Source: an uncultured Lachnospiraceae bacterium (GTDB lineage Bacteria > Bacillota > Clostridia > Lachnospirales > Lachnospiraceae). From it: a stretch of 9,257 nt of DNA. The notes below the pieces were generated by a model that worked only from the letters and a program-made list of their open reading frames with translations, ran no database searches and was not told the DNA's origin. Location of the stretch: assembly GCA_902783395.1 (NCBI GenBank), contig CACZRA010000422.1:1-9257 (forward strand), read 5' to 3'. Below, in pieces: positions 1 through 7,000 of this stretch. Position numbers and translations under genes: made by a program. Positions within the stretch are counted from its first letter, which is position 1, and each line of letters begins with the position of its first letter.

Positions 1-1088
1 TACAGAAAAACATATCCATCCTGCCGGGAGAGCTTAAAAAGGCGTTTGAAGACGGGATACCGATAAACGCAAGGGTGATATCCGGATTTGAGGACTGTCC
101 CTACGGTTCCCTTTATCTAAAGCCCGAACCGGATACCATGGCGATCCTTCCGTGGAGACCGGACAGCGGAAGAGTTCTCCGTATGTATTGTGACATCTTC
201 ACCCCGGAAGGGGAAATATATGCCTTCGATACCAGAGCTATACTTAAAAAGGCGATCGCCACAGCAAAGGAGAAGGGTATAGAATTCCGTTTCGGCACCG
301 AGACTGAGTTTTATCTCTTCCGCAAGAACGAAGACGGAGATCCGACAAGGATACCCTATGATGAAGCCGGCTATATGGATATAGCCCCCCTCGATAAGTG
401 CGAGAACATAAGACGTGAGATATCGCTTACCATAGAGCGGATGGGGCTTATTCCGGAGAGATCGCATCATGAGCGGGGACCCGGACAGAATGAGATAGAT
501 TTCCATTACGGCAAGCCTTTGAAGGCTGCCGATCAGATAACGACCTTTAAGATGGTAGTGAGCACTGTAGCTGACAGAAACGGGCTGGTCGCTGACTTTT
601 CACCCATGCCCATACCGGGAAAGCCCGGCAACGGATATCATATCAATATCTATGCTGCAGATAAAAGCGGAGAGGATGTAGCCAGATATGCTGCGGCAGG
701 GATCATGGAGAAGATAAGGGACATCACCATCTTTCTCAATCCGAAGGATGCTTCTTATTCAAGACTCGGAAACAATACCGCACCTGACAAGGCAAACTGG
801 TCTACCGGCGGAGGCTCCGAGCTCATGTGCATCGAGACATACAAGGGAAAAACACGGATAGAGCTCAGGTCTCCCGATGCTTCAAGCAATCCGTATCTTG
901 TATATGCTCTCCTCATATACGCGGGACTTTCGGGTATAGAGAGAAAGCTGGAGCTTCCGGAGGAGATGGATGCGGAGGCGGCTCTGCTTCCAGGCTCCAG
1001 AAGAGAAGCGGGTAAGCTCGCGCAGGGAAGTGATTTTGTGAAGGAAATAGTTCCGGAAGGAATAATTGCGGAGTATATAAAGGGATAG
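1..1088 (+). CDS. Glutamine-synthetase-family ligase (GSI-like), 5' end missing, altered active site
   Basis: Partial gene: the reading frame is open from the window edge (first full codon at 3). Comparison with Bacillus GlnA suggests about 30 N-terminal residues lie outside; the GTG at 75 is internal. Family role: ATP-dependent ligation of ammonia, or in divergent members another amine, to glutamate, in the cytosol. Visible GS landmarks in order are LPWRP and CDIF near the beta-grasp end, GTETEF (two metal Glu), SHHERGPGQNEIDF (two further metal Glu), GNGYHI (glutamate-site His), SYSRL and RIELRSPD. Odd: the Asp of the usual FDGSS is Asn (codon 66-68), the flap Glu of YEAP is Thr (777-779), and the Arg residues of NRS and IRIP are Gly (813-815) and Cys (828-830). 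The C-terminus stops soon after the AGLSGI region, some 25-30 residues short of Bacillus GlnA. The family is certain; whether it makes glutamine is doubtful. It is followed after 3 bp by an ANTAR regulator, presumably in the same operon. Confidence 0.9.
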   Translation, partial: QKNISILPGELKKAFEDGIPINARVISGFEDCPYGSLYLKPEPDTMAILPWRPDSGRVLRMYCDIFTPEGEIYAFDTRAILKKAIATAKEKGIEFRFGTETEFYLFRKNEDGDPTRIPYDEAGYMDIAPLDKCENIRREISLTIERMGLIPERSHHERGPGQNEIDFHYGKPLKAADQITTFKMVVSTVADRNGLVADFSPMPIPGKPGNGYHINIYAADKSGEDVARYAAAGIMEKIRDITIFLNPKDASYSRLGNNTAPDKANWSTGGGSELMCIETYKGKTRIELRSPDASSNPYLVYALLIYAGLSGIERKLELPEEMDAEAALLPGSRREAGKLAQGSDFVKEIVPEGIIAEYIKG

Positions 1089-1091
1089 TTA

Positions 1092-1673
1092 ATGACCGGG
1101 CACGATAATATCAACCATTCCATACTGATCGTATCGGCTTCAGAGCAGTTTGATGCTATCGTAAAACGGTCACTTACCGGCTTTACGACTATTAATGTCG
1201 TAAAAAGCGGGGCCCTGGCAAGAAGAAATGTCCTTGAGAAGGATTATAACCTGATAGTCATAAATTCGCCCATGCCGGATGAGACTGGAATAGATCTTGC
1301 GCTTGATATATCGGAAAAAAGCAGGGCATCGATCCTGCTCGTAACACCCAAGGATATATATGATGAGGTACTTGAGAAGGTCACGGATTACGGGATACTT
1401 GTTCTTTTCAAGCCCTTTCCGAAAGGACGCGCGGATCAGGCAGTCCGCTATCTGGTAGCTGTGCAGGACAAAATGTACAGGCTCGAAAAGAAGAACCTTG
1501 CCCTGGAAGAGAAGATGGAGGAGCTGCGCACAGTCAGCAGGGCAAAGCTGCTGCTTGTCGAGAGAAAGCACATGACTGAGGATGAGGCTCACCGCTATAT
1601 CGGCAAGAATGCCATGGATAACGGCGTCTCAAGAAAAAGGATCGCGGAGATGATCCTTGAGGACGAGTCTTAG
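1092..1673 (+). CDS. ANTAR-domain RNA-binding antiterminator with a degenerate (pseudo) receiver domain
   Basis: 193 residues. The N-terminal ~120 residues have a receiver-like alternation of hydrophobic strands (ILIVSAS at 11-17, LIVINSPMP at 54-62, SILLVTP around 80-86, LVLFKPF around 103-109). The phosphoacceptor position is Asn58, and the acidic pair normally following the first strand is Ser15-Ala16; the Lys of FKPF is kept. A charged helix (about 120-150, coiled-coil type) leads into the ANTAR domain at about 142-190, with the typical SRAKLLLVER, MTEDEAHRYI and RKRIAEMIL elements. ANTAR proteins bind paired hexaloop hairpins in nascent RNA and prevent termination, often in nitrogen-metabolism operons. 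The start is ATG 3 bp after the synthetase stop, with AAAGGGA at 1079-1085 as ribosome site. Without the Asp, control by phosphorylation is unlikely; dimerisation or ligand/partner sensing is more likely. No target hairpin pair fits in the 3-bp gap, so the target RNA is elsewhere. Confidence 0.9.
   Translation: MTGHDNINHSILIVSASEQFDAIVKRSLTGFTTINVVKSGALARRNVLEKDYNLIVINSPMPDETGIDLALDISEKSRASILLVTPKDIYDEVLEKVTDYGILVLFKPFPKGRADQAVRYLVAVQDKMYRLEKKNLALEEKMEELRTVSRAKLLLVERKHMTEDEAHRYIGKNAMDNGVSRKRIAEMILEDES
1631..1658 (-). terminator. Candidate intrinsic terminator for the minus-strand gene, inside the ANTAR gene
   Basis: AAGGATC (1637-1643) and GATCCTT (1652-1658) form a perfect 7-bp inverted repeat with an 8-nt loop. 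Read on the minus strand, the stem runs into a T-rich tract (complement of AAGAAAAA at 1631-1638). It begins 18 nt past the stop of the minus-strand gene at 1677 and lies within the last codons of the ANTAR gene. The stem is short and A/T-rich at its base, so strength is uncertain; it could be chance in coding sequence. Confidence 0.4.
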
Positions 1674-1676
1674 GGA

Positions 1677-3041
1677 TCAGTACGGACTGCGGGACACCGG
1701 ACATTCCGGAAGGAACTGGTCCTCGTCCGGAAAATGATCTTTTCCCATATCGGAACCGGAGAGACAGAAATAATTGTGACTGAGTCTTCCCGAATCCTTG
1801 TAATCTTCATTCACCGGATCATCCCAGGTCACATCGGTAAAGTAATACTGTCCGTCAAGCCGTACATAATTCCAGGCGTGGCTTTCCATCTCATCGTGAG
1901 AGTTCAGCGCATCCCCTGTTACATATCCGCATTCTATACCCATCCTGTTCAGTATGAGCTGGTAAGCCCTTGAATAACCTGCGCATACGGCCTTGTGCTT
2001 TACCAGCGCACTGTATGCCGTATAGGCGTAATCAAAATGCGGATCCTCTATGGTCTGCGAATAATAGAGTACATCCGAATCAAATTCCGTTTCCTCGACT
2101 ATTTTGTCGTGTACCCACAGAGCCTTTTCATATTCCGGGCCGTCCGGGCATTCTGCTATGTAGGTGTTTACGGCATCTTCAAGCTCCTTTACCATCGAAG
2201 GAAGCTCCTCAGGTTCATCCTCAAGCTCGGGGATAAACATGGCAGTTGTTCCCGATTCGGTGATAAGAGTCTCGACCTTCGCGCCTCCGGTGAGCCAGAA
2301 CAGCTCGGGATGATCATTGAGGATCTTTACATATTCGTTGAATATGTCCTGGGCTTTAAGTTCAAAATCGGGAAATACGATCCTTTCACTGTAGTCCGAA
2401 AGCTCGGCATACAGCTTGTCGTATATGGCTTCATTGGTTGATATCGAAGACTTCTGCGCACCCCCGGGGGTAGATACGGTCATCGCGGGAGCTGCTGCTT
2501 CCTTTTCACGGACTGTGACAGTCTGTGAGCTGTCGGACTGTCCCTTAAGATACATCAGTGTGACGGCAAAGATCACTGCGAAAAACAACCATCCGAATGG
2601 GGGACCGTCTTCCCTGTCAAAGACTTCCCTGAAAAAGGGAAACCTGCATATCACAAGGAAATAAACATAGCCGATGAGGCTTCCCGCAAGTGCCCAGATC
2701 TCATCATCTATGGAGATGATCCCGCCGAAGTACATGATCCTCAGGCATTCGGTTACGGTAAGGACCAGGATCGTGAATATAAGGGTCAGATTAAGGCATT
2801 TTTTTCCGCGGATAAACGGAAAGAGCAGTCCCACGGGAATAAAGGCGAGAAGATAATCCACGTATTCATTCATATATTCGATATAAAGGCCGTCATTTAT
2901 AAAGCCCGTGGCACGGAGAGCCTTTATCTGTATATCGGCCGGAGTGTCGGGCAGCTTCATCGCAATATAACCGGCAAGTGCCGCCGCATAGGTAAGAAGC
3001 AGCATTAATGCCGGTATCATGATGACAATGCGTTTTCTCAT
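1677..3041 (-). CDS. Membrane protein: VanZ-like domain fused to an extracytoplasmic transglutaminase-like (Cys-His-Asp) domain
   Basis: 454 residues. Predicted membrane segments lie at about 5-28, 61-77, 85-105, 114-133 and 149-165. The segment from LLAFIPVGLLFPF (64-76) to SIDDEIWALAGSLIGY (110-125) matches the VanZ-like pattern. A Ser/Thr/Ala-rich linker (170-205) leads to a C-terminal transglutaminase-like fold: AVCAGYSRAY with Cys353, ESHAWNYV with His388, and YYFTDVTWDDP with Asp403, the family triad in correct order and spacing. Five segments with a positively charged N-terminus place the enzyme domain outside the membrane if the N-terminus is inside. Such domains act as transglutaminases or cysteine proteases on peptides or wall components; the substrate is not evident. 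VanZ domains are linked to teicoplanin tolerance, but that role cannot be assumed. The start ATG has no Shine-Dalgarno site; an in-frame TAA lies 39 nt upstream and no better start is seen. It is convergent with the ANTAR gene (3 bp gap) and divergent from the next. Confidence 0.88.
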   Translation of the reverse strand: MRKRIVIMIPALMLLLTYAAALAGYIAMKLPDTPADIQIKALRATGFINDGLYIEYMNEYVDYLLAFIPVGLLFPFIRGKKCLNLTLIFTILVLTVTECLRIMYFGGIISIDDEIWALAGSLIGYVYFLVICRFPFFREVFDREDGPPFGWLFFAVIFAVTLMYLKGQSDSSQTVTVREKEAAAPAMTVSTPGGAQKSSISTNEAIYDKLYAELSDYSERIVFPDFELKAQDIFNEYVKILNDHPELFWLTGGAKVETLITESGTTAMFIPELEDEPEELPSMVKELEDAVNTYIAECPDGPEYEKALWVHDKIVEETEFDSDVLYYSQTIEDPHFDYAYTAYSALVKHKAVCAGYSRAYQLILNRMGIECGYVTGDALNSHDEMESHAWNYVRLDGQYYFTDVTWDDPVNEDYKDSGRLSHNYFCLSGSDMGKDHFPDEDQFLPECPVSRSPY

Positions 3042-3049
3042 AATGAAAT

Positions 3050-3078
3050 AGGATATAGGAATCTTCCGTAACTGACAA
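3050..3078 (-). promoter_or_regulatory. Candidate sigma-A promoter of the VanZ-transglutaminase gene
   Basis: On the minus strand, TTGTCA (complement of 3073-3078) is followed by a 17-bp spacer and TATCCT (complement of 3050-3055). The -10 box ends only 8 nt before the ATG at 3041, so transcription would start at or next to the start codon. This fits the absence of any purine-rich ribosome site upstream of the gene. Five of six -35 bases and four of six -10 bases match consensus. Confidence 0.45.
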
Positions 3079-3084
3079 CCTTAG

Positions 3085-3113
3085 TTGAAAACATCAGGGA
3101 GGAGCGGTTTATT
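3085..3113 (+). promoter_or_regulatory. Candidate sigma-A promoter of the DUF4428/surface-protein unit
   Basis: TTGAAA (3085-3090), a 17-bp spacer and TTTATT (3108-3113) give a moderate sigma-A match. The predicted start near 3120 would leave a leader of about 53 nt before the ATG at 3173. The -35 box is 6 bp from the -35 box of the opposite promoter. The -10 box is weak, so other start points in the A/T-rich stretch 3110-3156 are possible. Confidence 0.35.
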
Positions 3114-3157
3114 TTTTCTGCAAAATATGGTAAAACAGATTGGATATTTTATATTTC

Positions 3158-3164
3158 AAGGAGG
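3158..3164 (+). promoter_or_regulatory. Shine-Dalgarno site deciding the start at 3173
   Basis: AAGGAGG sits 8 nt before the ATG at 3173. An upstream in-frame ATG at 3140 has no such site and would add 11 residues ahead of the zinc-ribbon domain, so 3173 is the better start. Confidence 0.85.
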
Positions 3165-3172
3165 GGGTTCGT

Positions 3173-4000
3173 ATGGGATTATTTGAAAAGAAACAGTGTG
3201 AACTTTGCGGCGGAAAGGCAGGTCTGCTTACACGCTACAAGATACAGGGCGGCGGCTACATCTGCGGAGACTGTAAATCAAAGATGTCTCCCAACGTAGA
3301 GGGGATAGGTGATCTCTCCGTCGAAGAAGTAAAGGATCTGATAGCTTACAAAGAGGAAAATGACAGACGCTTCAACGAAGATTTCAATATGACGCGTGTC
3401 ATCATGATAGATGACCGCCACCGCATAATGGGAGTGAGTGAGGGTACCGGCGAGTTTGCGATACTCACTGACAACAAGCCCGATATCTTCCGTTTTGACC
3501 AGATCTTAAGCTACAACGTGGATCTTTCCACATCACCTCTTTCGGAGGAAGAGAAAAAGAAGACCCAGGGCTGGGCGGGACTCCTTGATTACCTGCTCTC
3601 GGATGATTTCGGGTCGAAGTATCCCGGGCTTCCTCGCTGTCCTAAGGACTGCAAGATCACGGATATGCATTTTGAGATCTATTTAGGGGATAATGATTTC
3701 CATGCGGAAAAGATGAGGATAGATCTGATACCGGGGTGGTCCAGCACCGAGTCTGAGATAGACAGAGCGTATTCCTGCGCGTATGAGATGGTCAACTGCA
3801 TAAACGATCAGAAGAATAAACTCGCAAATATGTCAGGCGGCAACGGCGGCGGATACGACGGAAGCACAGGAGGCGGACAGACAGCCGCGGATAACACAAA
3901 TCCCATAGAGCAGGTAAAGCAGCTCAAGGAGCTTCTGGATATGGGGGCCCTCACACAGGAGGAGTTTGACGCCAAGAAAAAAGAACTGCTCGGGTTATAA
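3173..4000 (+). CDS. DUF4428 zinc-ribbon protein with C-terminal SHOCT domain
   Basis: 275 residues, no signal peptide or membrane segment, so probably cytosolic. The N-terminus carries a four-cysteine ribbon: Cys9, Cys12, Cys31 and Cys34 (CELC and CGDC) with Gly-rich turns, as in DUF4428. The middle (about 70-220) is a predicted beta-rich region of unknown function, including RVIMIDDRHRIMGV and IFRFDQILSY; it resembles the segment that often follows DUF4428, but I cannot name it firmly. A Gly/Ser/Thr linker (about 220-243) leads to a SHOCT motif at 245-274, with IEQVKQLKELLDMGALTQEEF, here split by the hallmark L..G.LT.EEF pattern. SHOCT is a short helical module thought to mediate protein interaction or oligomerisation. 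It is the first gene of a probable two-gene operon; the next start is 37 bp downstream with no promoter or terminator in the gap. Molecular function is unknown. Confidence 0.85.
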   Translation: MGLFEKKQCELCGGKAGLLTRYKIQGGGYICGDCKSKMSPNVEGIGDLSVEEVKDLIAYKEENDRRFNEDFNMTRVIMIDDRHRIMGVSEGTGEFAILTDNKPDIFRFDQILSYNVDLSTSPLSEEEKKKTQGWAGLLDYLLSDDFGSKYPGLPRCPKDCKITDMHFEIYLGDNDFHAEKMRIDLIPGWSSTESEIDRAYSCAYEMVNCINDQKNKLANMSGGNGGGYDGSTGGGQTAADNTNPIEQVKQLKELLDMGALTQEEFDAKKKELLGL

Positions 4001-4037
4001 TATATCTGCACATTAACACAGGAAAAGAGGACGGAAA

Positions 4038-7000
4038 ATGAAAAACAGACGCAGCATTAAGCTTTTGATCGCGGTGCTCCTTGTCACCGCCATGGTTTTC
4101 GGAAACATGCAGGGAGTTTTGGCAGCCGGGGCTGATGATGGATATACCGGCGCGGAAGGATCGTCTTTGCAGGAAGATTTTTCATCTTTAGCGGAGACAG
4201 AGGGCGCATCAGCAGATACGGACACCGCAGCCTGGCAGGAAGCGGTTGAGGGAGACGTAAGTGATCCCGGATCAGACGCAGTGGAGACCGGGAGCGCCGG
4301 TGAAACTGTTGAAGAGGCAGTGGAGGATACCGGAGCAGACGTGACCTCCGGGACTGTCAATAATACGGAGGATGATAATCTTCAGCAGGTATCGGGCGAT
4401 CTTATCCGGGAGGATGAGACGGACAGTCTTGGTACGGGAGGGGTTTCTGGAAACTTCTCAGTGAAGGCGGTCAGCGGCTACAGTGCTGTCCTCACCTATA
4501 CCGGCAGCAAGGAAGGCATCGGAGATCAGGATTGGTTTACTCTCGTTTATGCAGGGCCTGAGGAGATCTTTGAAATGGGAGACCGTTTACCTGGTACCAG
4601 CAACCAGATTTCATTGGGCCGCATATCGGGTGAGACGCCCTGGAACTTCCCCGAGTTTTGCGGAGCAGACAGTAATCTTTTCAAACCCTCTACAACATAC
4701 CGGTGCAGGGTTTACTTATTTCATCTCAGTACCGGTACCACCAGGGCCTGCTCGGATGTAATGAGCTTTACGACAGGCAGCGGAGATGAAAAATGCACGG
4801 CAGAGAGGGTAGAGGATTCTCTTTCCGTAAAGAAAGCCGGTTATACAGCGGTAAGGGTGACCTGGAAGCTCTATAATCCTGACAATAATGCGGTCACTTC
4901 GTCATATGTTGACTACGTAGCCGGAAAGTACTCAGGCAGGTCCAACGGACATAAGGTCGACAGGACAGCGGACGGCTACGATATCTTTGAGGCGGACGTC
5001 ATACCCGACGGGAAGACGGTGACTGTGGAAGCAGTAAATGTCATAAGCTTTGACGGAACAAGAAAAGATAAACCCGTTAACAGAATGTGGTTTGGGACAG
5101 ATGAGATCTCTGTTTCTCCACTGAAGTTTCCTTCTTCCAGCGTGAAGTATACTGCGTACCGTTATGAAGACGATGAAGGGTACGGTGGAATTGAAGTCTA
5201 TGTTTCCGTAGCGCCTGTAGATGATGAGATAGATGCGGGCAGCCTCGGTGCTTATCTTGTCCCGAGTAATAAAAAGTATTTTTCCTGGTCCGGTGATAAT
5301 TTAACCGGGGCGGACGGATGTTATTCCACCATTCTCAGCGACAGCGATACCGAGGATGATGACGGCCGGCAGATAAAGCTCACGAGCTTCACACTCAAGA
5401 TCGCTGCGGACAGGGGCATGTACTATGAAAGCGGAGACGATTCGGATGAGGGAGAGGATTATGACGAAGAGGAGGAACCTCCGGTTGAAGAGGATCATTA
5501 CGTACTCTGGAGCTCCGGATCAAAGACTGCTCCAAAAGGTGATTTTTCTCCGATAGCGGATATAAAGCTTGATCATGCTTCAAAGGAACTGAACGAAGGA
5601 GAATCAGCCTCGATCAAGGCGGAGGTCCTCATAGATGAAGATGGAACACCCCCGAAGAATCTTAATGTACAATGGCTCTGTTCCGATGAGAGTATCGTCC
5701 AGGTGGCTCCCGGAAGCAACAATACGGCACAGATCCTTGCACTGAAGGAAGGCACGGCTACAGTGACTGCCTGTGCCATGGACGGGAGCGGAGTGGAGAC
5801 TCCCTGTAAGATCACGGTAAAGCCTGTGGAGAAAACTCTGCAGCAGGTAGTCTTATCCGAGAAGGATCTCTCTCTGCTGCAGGAAGAAGAGGCGGATCTG
5901 TCTGCTTCTATAGTCCCTCAGATCGACCCCGGGAAGCTGCAGTCTGTTACCTGGAGCTCATCTTCTCCGGAGTGTGTGTCTGTGACAAAGGATACCGGAG
6001 ACATGCTCAAGGCCCATGTGAAGGCTCTGAAGCCTTCAGCGGACGGAAGCCCGGTATCCGTCACTGTGACAGCGAAGGATAAAGCGGGAAATGAAAAGAA
6101 GTCGGCCTGCCTTGTGACGGTCACCTCATCCCTGCCCGCCGAGGATAAGAAAAAGGCACAGGAAGAGGCTAAAAAAGCAGAACAGGATGCGGGGATCACA
6201 CCTCCTGCGGAAGATAAACCCGTATGGGCATGCCTTAAGGATAATATATATAAATATCCATACACGGGAGCAGCTGTCACTCCCATCGTTCAGGTTTATG
6301 ACGGAGCACGGCTTCTTACCGAAAAGTCGGATTATACGGTGAAATACTTTAATAATACCAATGTACCGCAGGCCGGGGCCGCTGCAGACAAGAAACCGAG
6401 GGCACAGATCACCCTTGCTGGAAGCTACCAGAAGGAGGATATTAACGTCTACTTCAGCATTGAGCCTTTAAGCTTTTCTGCAGAAGGGGAGACTTTCGAA
6501 GCCGGTTCCCTGTTTCAGACCTATAAAGGGAAGACTCTGACTCCTGCTCCGGATTTCAGGAGAAACGGCAAAAAGCTCACAAAGGGTACGGCTTCAAACG
6601 GAAAGGACTATTATGTTGCAGGTTACGAGAAGGTGACGGAGTATGATCCGGATGCGAAGGCCTGTGCGATCGCGGATAAACCCTCAGGTCTTGCTGCGTC
6701 GATCACGGCACCGGGACTGTATAATGTGATCCTTGGCGGAACCTCGAACTATTCCGGATACTTTAAGGTTCCCTGCGTCGTATCGGATCCTTCATCCGAG
6801 GTCATGCTCTCAGACTCGAAGTTCAAGGTTCAGATCTTCACGAAGGATAGCGCGGGAAAAGATAAATCCGTTACAACGGTGCCTTATGAAGACCGTGATC
6901 TTTCAAAAGGAAAAAGCGAGGATGATAAGTTTACCGTAGCGGTAACGTATCAGGGCAAGGCGCTGGATGCCGCGGGCTACAGGCTTTCACAGGAGGATAC

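Noticed and set aside
75..77. GTG as the start of the synthetase
   Set aside because: The frame continues upstream to the window edge and the upstream residues align without gaps to the GSI N-terminal region (KN....L..A pattern), so this Val is internal.
1704..1732. Hairpin TTCCGGA/TCCGGAA as a plus-strand terminator for the synthetase-ANTAR operon
   Set aside because: The stem is good (7 bp plus an inner 4 bp), but the nearest T-run (1740-1743) is about 7 nt away and short. It lies in coding sequence, so termination there is not supported.
2893..3078. Minus-strand frame of 61 codons overlapping the start of the VanZ-transglutaminase gene
   Set aside because: It is out of frame with the gene, has no recognisable product or ribosome site, and looks like a shadow frame.
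3140..3142. Upstream in-frame ATG as the start of the DUF4428 gene
   Set aside because: It has no ribosome site, whereas AAGGAGG sits 8 nt before the ATG at 3173; the extra 11 residues would precede a domain that normally starts at the N-terminus.
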